A stretch of 36,659 bases of DNA from NCBI GenBank assembly GCA_944387065.1, contig CALXDM010000016.1, forward strand, positions 1-36,659, read 5' to 3'. Shown piece after piece: positions 1 to 9,772 of this stretch. Within the stretch, counting starts at the first letter, position 1, and each line of letters opens with the position of its first letter. Position numbers and translations under genes: made by a program. The notes beneath the pieces were generated by a model. The model did not search any database. It saw only the letters and a program-made list of their open reading frames with translations, and was not told the DNA's origin. Source of the stretch: an uncultured Oscillospiraceae bacterium. GTDB taxonomy: Bacteria > Bacillota > Clostridia > Oscillospirales > Oscillospiraceae.

Positions 1-689
1 CGCTGCTCACGCTCTTTGTAGTTCTTGGTGTCGATGGTGCGGGGGGTGGTGCGCAGGGTCTGGGTGAGCACCTCGCCCTTATAGATCCACACCTTGATGC
101 CGATGCGCCCGTAAGTGGTGGCCGCCTCGGCAAAGCCGTACTCGATGTCCGCCCGCAGGGTCTGCAGGGGGATGGTGCCATCGTGGTAGTGCTCGGTGCG
201 GGCGATCTCCGCGCCGTTGAGCCGGCCGGAGGCCTGCACCTTGATGCCCAGCGCGCCCATGCGCATGGCCCGCCCCATGGCGTTCTTCATGGCCCGGCGG
301 AAGGCGATGCGCTTTTCCAGCTGCTGGGCGATGTTCTCTGCCACCAGCTGGGCGTTGGTGTCGGGGTTCTTCACCTCGACGATGTTGAGCACCACGCTCT
401 TGCCCAGCTTGGTCTCCAGCTCAGCGCGCAGCTTCTCAATCTCCTCGCCCCCCTTGCCGATGACGATACCCGGCCGGGCGCAGTGGACATAGATGCGGAT
501 CTTAGCATTGTCCCGCTCGATCTCGATCTTGGGCACGCCGGCGGAATACAGGCGCTTTTTCAGATCCTTGCGGAGCTTGTAGTCCTCCACCAGGAGGTCG
601 CCCACTTTCTCATTGCGGGCATACCAACGGGAGTCCCAGTCTTTGATGACACCCACGCGCAGACCGTGGGGATTCACTTTCTGTCCCAT
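1..689 (-). CDS. rpsC: 30S ribosomal protein S3 (C-terminus cut by window edge)
   Basis: S3 is a small-subunit protein near the mRNA entry channel. The reading frame starts with [13 protein letters not shown], the family N-terminus, just after a GGAGG-type site in the S3-L22 gap. A KH-type RNA-binding segment is visible with the [10 protein letters not shown] signature around residue 80, followed by the S3 C-terminal domain ([18 protein letters not shown]). The frame is open to base 1, giving about 229 codons, so only the tail is missing. It is the last visible gene of the S10 operon, where L16 normally follows. Confidence 0.96.
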   Translation of the reverse strand, partial: MGQKVNPHGLRVGVIKDWDSRWYARNEKVGDLLVEDYKLRKDLKKRLYSAGVPKIEIERDNAKIRIYVHCARPGIVIGKGGEEIEKLRAELETKLGKSVVLNIVEVKNPDTNAQLVAENIAQQLEKRIAFRRAMKNAMGRAMRMGALGIKVQASGRLNGAEIARTEHYHDGTIPLQTLRADIEYGFAEAATTYGRIGIKVWIYKGEVLTQTLRTTPRTIDTKNYKEREQ

Positions 690-708
690 GCTGTTTGACC
701 TCCTTTTC

Positions 709-1041
709 TCAGCGCTCTTTGACCACGACGGTCACGTGGGAAGTTCTCTTGTTGATGCGGTAGGCCCGCCCCTGGGCCCGGGGCATAAAGCGCTTGATAA
801 TCGGGCCGGGGGCAGCGTAGGTCTCCGCCACATAGAGCTTCTCGGGATCCATGCCGTGGTTGTTCTCGGCGTTGGCGGCCGCGCTCTTGACCAGCTTGGA
901 CAGAGGCTCGGCGGCGGCCTTGGGGGTCAGGGCCAGGATGGCGCTGGCCTGTGCCACACTCTTACCGCGGATCAGGTCGCACAGAATGCTCACCTTACGG
1001 GGAGAGATGCGGATATATCTCAGTGTTGCCTTCGCTTCCAT
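709..1041 (-). CDS. rplV: 50S ribosomal protein L22
   Basis: L22 is a 110-residue large-subunit protein that lines the peptide exit tunnel. The start [17 protein letters not shown] is characteristic, as is the tunnel hairpin region near the C-terminus ([17 protein letters not shown]) and the final HVTVVV segment. A GGAGGAGAG site lies five bases upstream of ATG. It sits between S19 and S3 with short spacers, as expected in an S10-type operon. Confidence 0.97.
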   Translation of the reverse strand: MEAKATLRYIRISPRKVSILCDLIRGKSVAQASAILALTPKAAAEPLSKLVKSAAANAENNHGMDPEKLYVAETYAAPGPIIKRFMPRAQGRAYRINKRTSHVTVVVKER

Positions 1042-1055
1042 TTGCTCTCTCCTCC

Positions 1056-1328
1056 TTACTTACCAGTCTTGCTGCCCGCGTGGCCCTTGAAGGTGCGGGT
1101 GGGGGCGAACTCGCCCAACTTGTGGCCCACCATGTCCTCGGTGATATACACCGGCACGTGCTTGCGCCCGTCGTGCACGGCGATGGTGTGGCCCACGAAG
1201 GCGGGGAAGATGGTGGAGGCGCGGCTCCAGGTCTTCAGCACCTTTTTCTCGTTCTTCTGGTTCATCTCATTGACCCGCTTCAGCAGCTCGGGGGCGCAAA
1301 AGGGGCCTTTCTTGATACTTCTGCTCAT
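1056..1328 (-). CDS. rpsS: 30S ribosomal protein S19
   Basis: S19 binds the head of the small subunit together with S13. The 90-residue product begins [16 protein letters not shown] and carries the family segment [21 protein letters not shown], followed by the conserved [17 protein letters not shown]. The length is normal. It is separated by about 14 bases from both L2 and L22 and has its own AAGGAGG site, so translation is probably independent within one transcript. Confidence 0.97.
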   Translation of the reverse strand: MSRSIKKGPFCAPELLKRVNEMNQKNEKKVLKTWSRASTIFPAFVGHTIAVHDGRKHVPVYITEDMVGHKLGEFAPTRTFKGHAGSKTGK

Positions 1329-1342
1329 CTTTCACTGCCTCC

Positions 1343-2176
1343 TTACTTGGCGTTGCGGCGCTTGACAATGAACTTGTCCGTGGGGTTCTTGCGCTTGCGG
1401 GTCTTGTACCCCATGGCGGGCTTGCCCCAGGGGGTGACGGGGCCGGGCCGGCCCACAGGACTCTTGCCCTCGCCGCCGCCGTGGGGATGGTCGTTGGGGT
1501 TCATCACCGAGCCGCGCACCGTGGGCCGCCAGCCCATGTGACGCTTGCGCCCGGCCTTGCCGATGTGGATGTTGGCCCAGTCGGTGTTGCCCACCTGGCC
1601 GATGGTGGCCCGGCACTGCTCGTGCACCAGGCGCACCTCGCCGGAGGGCAGGCGGATCTGAGCCATGCCGTTCTCCTTGGCCATCAGCTGCGCTGCGGTC
1701 CCGGCGGAACGCACCAGCTGGGCCCCCTTGCCGGGGTGCAGCTCAATGCAGTGGATCATCTCGCCCACCGGGATCTTGGAGATGGGCAGGCAGTTGCCGG
1801 GCAGGATGTCGGACTCGGGCCCGGTCATGATGATGTGGCCCGCCTTCAGCCCAACGGGAGCCAGGATATAGCGGCGCTCGCCATCCTCGTACTCGATCAG
1901 GGCGATGTTGGCCGAGCGGTTGGGGTCGTACTGCAGGTTAATCACTGTGGACTTGCCCTCTTTGTCCCGCCTGAAGTCGATGATGCGGTACTTGCGCTTG
2001 TTCCCGCCGCCCCGGTGGCGGACGGTGATGCGCCCGTAGCTGTTGCGTCCGGCGCTCTTCTTCAGCTTCTCCAGCAGGGAGCGCTCCGGCTTGGCCTTCT
2101 TATCGATGCCCTCGAAGGCGGACACCGTCATATGGCGGCGGGAGGGCGTTGTGGGCTTATAGGTTTTGATCGCCAT
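1343..2176 (-). CDS. rplB: 50S ribosomal protein L2
   Basis: L2 is an essential 277-residue protein of the peptidyl-transferase centre. The N-terminus [14 protein letters not shown] and the C-terminal hallmark [13 protein letters not shown] with the following [12 protein letters not shown] are present, the latter including the histidine-rich loop near the catalytic centre. An AAGGAGG site lies upstream of ATG. It is placed canonically between L23 and S19. Confidence 0.98.
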   Translation of the reverse strand: MAIKTYKPTTPSRRHMTVSAFEGIDKKAKPERSLLEKLKKSAGRNSYGRITVRHRGGGNKRKYRIIDFRRDKEGKSTVINLQYDPNRSANIALIEYEDGERRYILAPVGLKAGHIIMTGPESDILPGNCLPISKIPVGEMIHCIELHPGKGAQLVRSAGTAAQLMAKENGMAQIRLPSGEVRLVHEQCRATIGQVGNTDWANIHIGKAGRKRHMGWRPTVRGSVMNPNDHPHGGGEGKSPVGRPGPVTPWGKPAMGYKTRKRKNPTDKFIVKRRNAK

Positions 2177-2190
2177 TTCTCGTTACCTCC

Positions 2191-2487
2191 TTACACCATG
2201 CCTTCGAAGAACTCAATGGACTTGGAGTCCTCGCTCAGGGTGACCATGGCCTTCTTCCAGCTGGCCCGGCGGCCGGCGGGATAGCGGCCCAGCCGCTTGG
2301 CCTTGCCATACATATTCAGCGTGTTCACCTTGGCCACCTTCACCCCGAAGATCTCCTCCACCGCCTTGGCGATCTCGATCTTGTTGGCGTCTTTGGCCAC
2401 CTCAAAGGTGTACTTCTTGTCGGTGGCAAACGCCATGGACTGTTCGGTGACGATGGGGCGCTTGATGATGTCGTAAGCGGTCTTCAT
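2191..2487 (-). CDS. rplW: 50S ribosomal protein L23
   Basis: L23 is a 98-residue protein at the tunnel exit, where trigger factor and SRP dock. Visible family segments are DIIKRPIVTEQSM near the N-terminus and VEEIFGVKVAKVNTLN in the middle. Its ATG shares one base with the TAA stop of L4 (TAATG arrangement), which suggests translational coupling. Length and operon position are normal. Confidence 0.96.
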   Translation of the reverse strand: MKTAYDIIKRPIVTEQSMAFATDKKYTFEVAKDANKIEIAKAVEEIFGVKVAKVNTLNMYGKAKRLGRYPAGRRASWKKAMVTLSEDSKSIEFFEGMV

Positions 2488-3101
2488 TAGGCGAACACCT
2501 CCTCGATGGTAGCCAGGGCGGCCTTGTCCACGATCAGCTGCTTGGCGTTTACGATGTCGTAGACGTTGATGAGCTTGGCTGGGGTGGTGACCACGCCGGG
2601 GATGTTCCGGGCGGACTTGACCACGTTGGGGCAGGCGGTGACCACCATGGCCTTGCCCGCCCCCAGGCTGTTCAGGAAGCCCTGGAAGGTCTTGGTCTTG
2701 ATCTCGTCCATGCGCAGATCATCCACCACCAGCACGCTGCCTGCGGCCGCCTTGGCCGACAGGGCCGACTTTAGCGCCAGCCGGCGCACCTTCTTGTTGA
2801 GCGTGTAGCGGTAGGACCGGGGCTTGGGGGCGAACACGACGCCGCCGTGAGTCCACTGAGGGGCCCGGGTGGAGCCTTGGCGGGCACGGCCGGTGCCCTT
2901 CTGCCGCCAGGGCTTGCGCCCGCCGCCGGACACCTCCGCCCGGGTCAGGGCAGACTGGGTGCCCTGCCGGCAGTTGGCCAGGTGGTTCTTGACCACGTCG
3001 TGGACCACATACTGGTTGGGCTCAATGCCGAATACGGCCTCGGAGAGCTCGACCTCGCCGATCTGCTTGCCGGCCATATCATAAAGGTTCGCTTTAGGCA
3101 T
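2487..3101 (-). CDS. rplD: 50S ribosomal protein L4
   Basis: L4 is a 204-residue large-subunit protein whose long internal loop reaches the exit tunnel. In Escherichia coli it also represses its own S10 operon. The loop segment GGGRKPWRQKGTGRARQGS followed by PQWTHGGVVFAP is typical, as is the C-terminal region with VVTTPAKLINVYDI. A GAGAGGAG-type site precedes ATG. Whether L4 autoregulates this operon through the long leader upstream of S10 cannot be told from sequence alone. Confidence 0.97.
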   Translation of the reverse strand: MPKANLYDMAGKQIGEVELSEAVFGIEPNQYVVHDVVKNHLANCRQGTQSALTRAEVSGGGRKPWRQKGTGRARQGSTRAPQWTHGGVVFAPKPRSYRYTLNKKVRRLALKSALSAKAAAGSVLVVDDLRMDEIKTKTFQGFLNSLGAGKAMVVTACPNVVKSARNIPGVVTTPAKLINVYDIVNAKQLIVDKAALATIEEVFA

Positions 3102-3119
3102 TTGTCATTCTCTCCTCTC

Positions 3120-3845
3120 TCACTTGTTACGCGCAGAGGCCTTCTGCGGGTTGACACGGGCAGAAGCCTTCTGCGGGTTGACGCGGCCGGACCCATCGGG
3201 CCCCTTCTTCTCAGCGATCTTCTTGACGCTGGAACGCAGCGCCACCACGCCGCCCTTGGGGCCGGGCACGGCGCCCCGCACGGCGATGACGCCCAGCTCC
3301 TCGTCCACCTGGATCACGTCCAGGTTCATCACGGTGACCTGCTCGTTGCCCATCTGGCCGGCCCCGATGTGTCCCTTGAACACCCGGGAGGGGTCGGTGC
3401 TGGAGCCCAGGGAGCCGGGGTGGCGGGCCACCGGGCCGCTGCCGTGGGTCTCCTTCAGGCGGTGGGCCCCGCAGCGCTTGATGGCGCCCTGGTAGCCGTG
3501 GCCCTTGCTGATGCCGGTCACATCCACCCGGTCGCCGGGGGCGAAGGTGGTGGCGGTGATCTCATCGCCCACGTTCAGCTCGGCAGCGTTGTCCAGCTTG
3601 AACTCCTTGAGCACCCGCAGGAGCTTCCCCGACTTCTTGCTGTGGCCCGCCTCGGGTCGGCTGAGCTTGCGCTCGGGCACCTCGTCAAATCCCAGCTGGA
3701 CGGCGGTGTAGCCGTCCTTTTCCTCGGTCTTCTTCTGCACCACAGTGCAGGGCCCCGCCTGGATGACGGTGACCGGGATGACCTTACCGGCCTCATCGAA
3801 GACCTGGGTCATGCCCACCTTCTTGCCGATGATGGCCTTTTCCAT
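3120..3845 (-). CDS. rplC: 50S ribosomal protein L3 with duplicated C-terminal nonapeptide
   Basis: L3 is an early-assembly protein close to the peptidyl-transferase centre. The start at 3845 is chosen because MEKAIIGKKVGMTQVF is the family N-terminus and an AAAGGAGG site precedes it; the frame stays open about 85 codons further upstream, but that part does not look like L3. The core motif GISKGHGYQGAIKRCG and the glycine-rich loop around HPGSLGSSTDP are intact. The last residues are odd: after the usual lysine-rich end the segment RVNPQKASA occurs twice in tandem, encoded by near-identical 27-bp units at about 3126-3182. The length is 241 residues, about 20-30 above many homologues. Confidence 0.96.
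   Translation of the reverse strand: MEKAIIGKKVGMTQVFDEAGKVIPVTVIQAGPCTVVQKKTEEKDGYTAVQLGFDEVPERKLSRPEAGHSKKSGKLLRVLKEFKLDNAAELNVGDEITATTFAPGDRVDVTGISKGHGYQGAIKRCGAHRLKETHGSGPVARHPGSLGSSTDPSRVFKGHIGAGQMGNEQVTVMNLDVIQVDEELGVIAVRGAVPGPKGGVVALRSSVKKIAEKKGPDGSGRVNPQKASARVNPQKASARNK
3126..3182 (-). repeat. Tandem 27-bp duplication inside rplC 3' end
   Basis: Two adjacent 27-bp units differ at only a few bases and encode the same nine residues, RVNPQKASA. The shared core on the plus strand reads CCTTCTGCGGGTTGAC. The pattern is what replication slippage would leave, followed by limited drift. Confidence 0.85.
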
Positions 3846-4107
3846 ATAGGTTCCTCCTTTAAGGTTATTGGTTGGCGCCAGTCTTGACCACTCGCCCCGC
3901 CGGGCGGCGGGATGCTTGGCGTCAACATGACCCGTCCGCCTCAAAACGCGGCGGACTGCGGTACAGACATTGTCAAAGCAAAGTCCGCGCAACGCCGTTT
4001 CCCACTTCATATGGAAAGCTTCGTTCGCTCCCTTGCCTTTCCCTTCCAAACCAAATCCGCTGTGCTGGGCTCCGGTTTGGAACGCGGCTTCTCCGCGCAA
4101 TTCGGGT
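3846..4107 (-). other. Structured 262-bp gap between S10 and L3 genes
   Basis: S10 and L3 genes are normally almost contiguous, so this gap is unusually long. It contains three good stem-loops: a 7-bp stem at 3934-3956 (GTCCGCC/GGCGGAC), a 9-bp stem at 4044-4082 (TTCCAAACC/GGTTTGGAA with a 21-base loop) and a 5-bp stem at 4083-4097. No hairpin is followed by a T-run and no convincing promoter was found on the minus strand. The L3 frame is open across it, but without family similarity. It may be an intra-operon RNA element or an inserted intergenic repeat. Confidence 0.6.
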
Positions 4108-4419
4108 TTACAGCTTGATCTCGATCTCCACGCCGGCGGGCAGCTCCAGGCTCATCAGGGACTCCACCGTCTTGGCCGAGGGCTTCACCACATCCACCAG
4201 GCGCTTGTGGGTGCGCCGCTCAAACTGCTCCCGGCTGTCCTTGTACTTATGGACGGCCCGCAGAATGGTGACCACCTCTTTCTTGGTGGGCAGGGGGATG
4301 GGGCCGGAGACCGTCGCGCCGCTGCGCTTGGCCGTGTCCACAATCTTCTCGGCGGCCTGGTCGATGAGCTGGTGGTCATAGGCCTTCAGCCGGATGCGGA
4401 TCATTTCTTTTTGTGCCAT
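4108..4419 (-). CDS. rpsJ: 30S ribosomal protein S10
   Basis: S10 (103 residues, also NusE) is a small-subunit protein that doubles as a transcription antitermination factor with NusB. The family segments [20 protein letters not shown] near the N-terminus and GPIPLPTKK in the middle are clear. A GGAGGAAC site lies upstream of ATG. It is the first gene of the ribosomal operon on this strand and is preceded by a leader of about 320 bases. Confidence 0.97.
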   Translation of the reverse strand: MAQKEMIRIRLKAYDHQLIDQAAEKIVDTAKRSGATVSGPIPLPTKKEVVTILRAVHKYKDSREQFERRTHKRLVDVVKPSAKTVESLMSLELPAGVEIEIKL

Positions 4420-4738
4420 GTTGGGTGTTCCTCCTTCACATACATACGAAGTTGACGCTCGCCGGGCCGCGCGGCGCGGCCCGCTGTCCTGTCACGCCAG
4501 GCCGCCTGCGGCGGTCGGGCGCTGCTCCGTACGGTGAAAAACTCCGTCCACGCTATCGTGCGTATCATTCCAGGCCATGAATAAAACCGGCACGTCAGTT
4601 GGCCGGTTTCACCCATCCCCAGCGATATACGCTGCGGAAGAGTCCTTCAGCCGCCCGATCAACGGACATACTCCGCGGAAGTTACCTCGCCTGGGGCGAG
4701 CAATCTCCCGCATCATCGCAGTGCGCCTATACAGACGC
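4420..4738 (-). promoter_or_regulatory. Long structured 5' leader of the S10 operon
   Basis: About 320 bases separate the predicted transcription start (near 4738) from the S10 ATG. The stretch holds no gene. It contains an 8-bp stem with a 10-base loop at 4584-4609 (AAACCGGC/GCCGGTTT) that in the transcribed direction is followed by TATT, and an 8-bp GC-only stem with a 3-base loop at 4464-4482. This arrangement suits attenuation or ribosomal-protein feedback, but I do not recognise a described leader class. Confidence 0.55.
4584..4609 (-). terminator. Terminator-like hairpin inside the S10 leader
   Basis: A perfect 8-bp stem AAACCGGC/GCCGGTTT with a 10-base loop is followed on the transcribed strand by TTTTATT, counting the last stem bases. 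It lies about 130 bases after the predicted start and 165 before S10, a position suited to an attenuator rather than an end-of-gene terminator. Confidence 0.45.
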
Positions 4739-4744
4739 TCGATC

Positions 4745-4774
4745 ATTGTACAACAAAGTTTCCCAGAAAGTCAA
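4745..4774 (-). promoter_or_regulatory. Sigma-A promoter of the S10 operon
   Basis: Read on the minus strand: -35 TTGACT (4774-4769), 18-base spacer, -10 TACAAT (4750-4745). Both boxes are one base from consensus. It lies between the lepA hairpin and the S10 leader. Confidence 0.8.
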
Positions 4775-4857
4775 GCACTTTTTTCCGCCCGGCGCTTCAT
4801 TTTTTACTCTTCCTCCAGCCCTGCAAGATCTTGTATCCATCCTCACTCATGACACAA

Positions 4858-4903
4858 ACCCTGCCGGCAGCCCGCTCCCTTGTGGGGAGTCTGCCGGCAG
4901 GGT
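4858..4903 (-). terminator. Large hairpin downstream of lepA
   Basis: A perfect 13-bp inverted repeat (ACCCTGCCGGCAG/CTGCCGGCAGGGT) encloses a second, smaller stem (CTCCC/GGGAG). On the minus strand it is followed by TTTGTGT, so it could end lepA transcription about 90 bases after the stop. The T-run is weak. Confidence 0.65.
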
Positions 4904-4992
4904 CAATCGTCTCAGTTCGTCTTGTTTTCCCAGGTCTATCCGCCATCTGGACGAAAATGAGAGCGCCATTGGGGCATTAAGAAGAAGCCGCC

Positions 4993-6801
<1,809 letters not shown>

Positions 6802-6867
6802 GGGCTGTTCCCCTCCGTGGTCGCTTCCTGCCCCCGTCGGGGCGGTTCAGGGCGGGCCTGCCCCGCC

Positions 6868-7572
6868 TCACTTGATCTGATCAACGTGGTTTGCCATCTC
6901 CTTGTTCAGCCGCTCTCCGCACACGTGGACGATCTGGAGCAGGGACTGATAGGTGCCCGGATAGGCGGCGGTCATCGCATCGTGGGACAGGTCCGGGAAC
7001 TGCTGGGCCTCCTTGCGCTGCGCGCATAGCGCGGCCGCATACTCCGTCTCGCTCAGGATCATGTCCGCCCGGGGCAGCCCCGCCAAAAAGTGCTCCTGGG
7101 GCACGGAGAAAACCCCATCGTTCCCGTCTGGACTGGCCCGGAACAGGTGCCGGTACAGGATATACAGCGCGGTGGATAAGTAATTGCCCGCCGCCTTGAT
7201 GGCCTGCTTGTTCCCCAGCCGCCCCAGCAGGTCGAACAGCACCCCGGCGGAGTTGACGATCAATTTCTTGCTCAGCGTGGCCATCACCGACCCTTTGAGC
7301 ACGTTGTCCCGCTCGTTGGACACGTCGTAGAGCGTCTCCGCGTCCAGGATGGTGGTGCCGTCCCGGCTGAGGGTGCGCCCCAGCAGAAAATCGGCGGACA
7401 CATTGTAAAAGTCGCAGGCCTTGACCACAAAGTTCAGCCCGGGCTCCCGTACCCCGTTCTCATAGTGGGAAAGCAGGGCCTGGGAGATGCCCAGCACCTG
7501 GGCCGCCTGCCGCTGGGAGATCCCCCGTTCCTGGCGCAGCAAGGCCAACGTGCGCGAAAAGTCAGCGTTCAT
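6868..7572 (-). CDS. XRE-family transcriptional regulator with C-terminal domain of unknown function
   Basis: The first 65 residues form a Cro/C1-type helix-turn-helix (TLALLRQERGISQRQ, then AAQVLGISQALLSHYENG and DFLLGRTLS). About 165 further residues form a mostly helical domain I do not recognise. The start at 7572 gives a nine-base spacing to GAGGGAGG; another ATG at 7581 is too close to that site. A strong promoter lies upstream, with a GTATA-N-TATAC dyad over its -10. The gene is divergent from pta, so it may control itself and perhaps pta. Its target is not shown by the sequence. Confidence 0.85.
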   Translation of the reverse strand: MNADFSRTLALLRQERGISQRQAAQVLGISQALLSHYENGVREPGLNFVVKACDFYNVSADFLLGRTLSRDGTTILDAETLYDVSNERDNVLKGSVMATLSKKLIVNSAGVLFDLLGRLGNKQAIKAAGNYLSTALYILYRHLFRASPDGNDGVFSVPQEHFLAGLPRADMILSETEYAAALCAQRKEAQQFPDLSHDAMTAAYPGTYQSLLQIVHVCGERLNKEMANHVDQIK

Positions 7573-7641
7573 ATGCTCCATTCCTCCCTCTCGTTCTATC
7601 CCGATTCTCCGGGTCCCTCCCTTCAGCATGACAACAAGTAT

Positions 7642-7670
7642 AGTATACCCTCAGAAATACTGATTGTAAA
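7642..7670 (-). promoter_or_regulatory. Promoter of the XRE regulator with dyad over the -10
   Basis: On the minus strand: -35 TTTACA (7670-7665), 17-base spacer, -10 TATACT (7647-7642). The 11-bp dyad GTATA-G-TATAC at 7638-7648 covers the -10 box and could be an autorepression operator; that role is inferred. Confidence 0.75.
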
Positions 7671-7753
7671 GCCCCTATTCCTATAAATCCCTGAATCAGC
7701 TCCCGCCACCTGTTCGCGGCCTCGGACGTGCTCCACATTTTCACACAACTCTC

Positions 7754-7782
7754 TTGCCAAGACATGAAAAAAATGTTACATT
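7754..7782 (+). promoter_or_regulatory. Promoter of pta
   Basis: -35 TTGCCA (7754-7759), 17-base spacer, -10 TACATT (7777-7782), about 56 bases ahead of the pta ATG. It faces away from the XRE promoter, with about 80 bases between the two. Confidence 0.7.
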
Positions 7783-7837
7783 TACCCTACATACGCCTTT
7801 CCTGGCACAACGACATCACACGGAGGTATTGACGGTT

Positions 7838-8812
7838 ATGTTTGGCAGACTGATTGAGAAACTAAAGGCAAGTCCCAAGCGCATCGTGTTTACGGAGGGC
7901 ACGGACTGCCGCATTCTGGAGGCCTCGGCCCGGCTGCTCTCGGGTACCTTTCTGACCCCCATCCTGGTGGGCGACCCGGATGAGGTCCAGGCCGCCGCAG
8001 AAAAGGCCGGCTTCAACATCCGGGGCGCGGAAATCATCAACCCAGCCACCTATGACAAGATGGAGGAGATGGTCTCGGTCATGGTGGAACTTCGCCGGGG
8101 CAAGATGACCGACGAGGAGTGCCGCCAGCTGTTGCAAAAGGGCAACTACTTCGGCACCATGCTGGTCAAGATGGGGGTGGCCGACTGCCTGCTGGGGGGG
8201 GCTACCTACTCCACCGCCGACACGGTGCGGCCCGCCCTCCAGCTGATCAAGACCAAGCCGGGTAACAAGATTGTCTCCTCCTGCTTCATCCTGGTCCGCC
8301 CCGGCTCTTCCGGCGGCAACGAGTCGCTGGCCATGGGCGACTGCGCCATCAACATCGATCCCACCGAGGACGAGCTGGTGGAGATCGGCCTGGAGTGCGC
8401 CAAGTGCGCCCAGTCCTTTGGCATCGATCCCAAGGTGGCCTACCTGAGCTACTCCACCCAGGGCTCGGGCAAGGGCGAATCGGTGGATAAGATGCGCAAC
8501 GCCTGCGAGAAGGCCAAGGCCGCCGCCCCCGACCTGGACATCGACGGAGAGATGCAGTTTGACGCCGCCGTCTCCCCCACTGTGGGCCAGCTGAAGTTCC
8601 CCGGCTCCAAAGTGGCCGGCTACGCCAACACCTTTATTTTCCCCAACATCAACGCGGGTAACATCGGCTACAAGATCGCCCAGCGCCTGGGCCACTTTGA
8701 CGCCTACGGCCCCATCCTGCTGGGCCTGAACGCCCCCATCAACGACCTGTCCCGGGGCTGCAATGCCCTGGAGGTCTACTCCATGGCCATCATCACCGCC
8801 TCCCTGGCCTAA
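7838..8812 (+). CDS. pta: Phosphate acetyltransferase
   Basis: The enzyme interconverts acetyl-CoA and acetyl phosphate, the step before acetate kinase in fermentative ATP formation. The 324-residue length fits the short, single-domain Pta of Firmicutes. Family segments include KRIVFTEGTDCRILEASARL at the start, GGATYSTADTVRPALQ in the middle, YLSYSTQGSGKGESVDKM and, near the end, NTFIFPNINAGNIGYKIAQR. The start at MFGRLIEK follows GGAGG by 11 bases; the frame is open further upstream without homology. No ackA lies nearby. Phosphate butyryltransferases are related, but these motifs favour Pta. Confidence 0.92.
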   Translation: MFGRLIEKLKASPKRIVFTEGTDCRILEASARLLSGTFLTPILVGDPDEVQAAAEKAGFNIRGAEIINPATYDKMEEMVSVMVELRRGKMTDEECRQLLQKGNYFGTMLVKMGVADCLLGGATYSTADTVRPALQLIKTKPGNKIVSSCFILVRPGSSGGNESLAMGDCAINIDPTEDELVEIGLECAKCAQSFGIDPKVAYLSYSTQGSGKGESVDKMRNACEKAKAAAPDLDIDGEMQFDAAVSPTVGQLKFPGSKVAGYANTFIFPNINAGNIGYKIAQRLGHFDAYGPILLGLNAPINDLSRGCNALEVYSMAIITASLA

Positions 8813-8829
8813 CCCATACATCCTCTCGG

Positions 8830-8860
8830 CCCCCAGGGCGGCCCCTTGGCCCCCTGGGGG
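8830..8860 (+). terminator. Probable weak terminator after pta
   Basis: A 9-bp inverted repeat CCCCCAGGG/CCCTGGGGG lies 18 bases after the pta stop. It lacks a T-run, so termination efficiency is uncertain. The remaining bases to 9004 hold an AT-richer stretch in which I found no convincing promoter. Confidence 0.4.
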
Positions 8861-9004
8861 ATGCTCTGCTCCCCCCTTTATAAAATCTTATGAATTTCTT
8901 TATGGATTCTCCCTTCCTTTTTGCCCCGTTCAATGATATTCTGACTGTACCAATACGGTCCATACACTTATCTGCCTCTGGACCGGGCGGAGAGGAGCCG
9001 ATCC

Positions 9005-9772
9005 ATGTCAATTCTGGAAGTCAGTCATCTCAAGAAAGTGTACACCACCCGGTTTGGGGGTCAGCAGGTGGAGGCGCTGGCCGACGTGTCCTTCGGGGTG
9101 GAGCAGGGGGAGTTTGTGGCCATTATGGGCGAGTCCGGCTCGGGCAAGACCACCCTGCTGAACATCCTGGCCGCCCTGGACCGCCCCACCGCCGGTAGCG
9201 TAAAGCTGGCCGGCAGGGATCTGGCCAGCCTGCGGGAAAAGGACCTGGCCGCCTTCCGGCGGGACAACCTGGGCTTCGTGTTCCAGGACTTCAACCTGCT
9301 GGACACCTTCTCCCTGCGGGACAACATCCTGCTGCCCCTGGTGCTGTCGGGGACGCGGTATCCGGAGATGGAGGCCCGCCTGGCCCCCCTGGCCCGATCC
9401 CTGGGCATTGAGGCGCTGCTGGACAAGTATCCCTACGAGGTGTCCGGCGGCCAAAAGCAGCGCTGCGCCGTGGCCCGTGCCCTCATCACCCAGCCCCAGA
9501 TCGTGCTGGCCGACGAGCCCACCGGCGCCCTGGACTCCCGGGCCGCCGACAGCCTGATGGAGCTGTTCGGCCAGATCAACCGGGCAGGCCAGACGGTGCT
9601 CATGGTCACCCACTCCACCGCCGCGGCCAGCCGGGCCGGCCGGGTGCTGTTCATCCGGGACGGGGCGGTGTACCATCAGCTGTACCGGGAAGGCCGGGGG
9701 GACGGCGAGCTCTACCGCCTGATCTCCGACACCCTCACCCGTCTGACCGCCGGAGGTGAGGCAGGTGCGTAA
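9005..9772 (+). CDS. ABC transporter ATP-binding protein, BceA/MacB-like
   Basis: The 255-residue ATPase belongs to the group that powers FtsX-like permeases handling antimicrobial peptides or lipid substrates. Walker A GESGSGKTT (42-50), Q-loop Q93, signature VSGGQKQ (145-151), Walker B IVLADEP (165-171) and the switch histidine H202 are all present, so it should hydrolyse ATP. The start ATG follows GGAGAGG. Its stop overlaps the start of the permease gene, a sign of tight coupling. No BceRS-type two-component system is beside it, unlike many such transporters. Confidence 0.9.
   Translation: MSILEVSHLKKVYTTRFGGQQVEALADVSFGVEQGEFVAIMGESGSGKTTLLNILAALDRPTAGSVKLAGRDLASLREKDLAAFRRDNLGFVFQDFNLLDTFSLRDNILLPLVLSGTRYPEMEARLAPLARSLGIEALLDKYPYEVSGGQKQRCAVARALITQPQIVLADEPTGALDSRAADSLMELFGQINRAGQTVLMVTHSTAAASRAGRVLFIRDGAVYHQLYREGRGDGELYRLISDTLTRLTAGGEAGA

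Noticed and set aside
3846..4100. In-frame N-terminal extension of L3 by about 85 codons
   Set aside because: The extension has no L3 similarity, and the internal ATG at 3845 has a strong ribosome binding site and the family N-terminus.
4401..4616. 71-codon minus-strand frame overlapping the S10 start, possible leader peptide
   Set aside because: No ribosome binding site is near its ATG, and it runs through two GC-rich hairpins into S10 in another frame. It reads as leader RNA.
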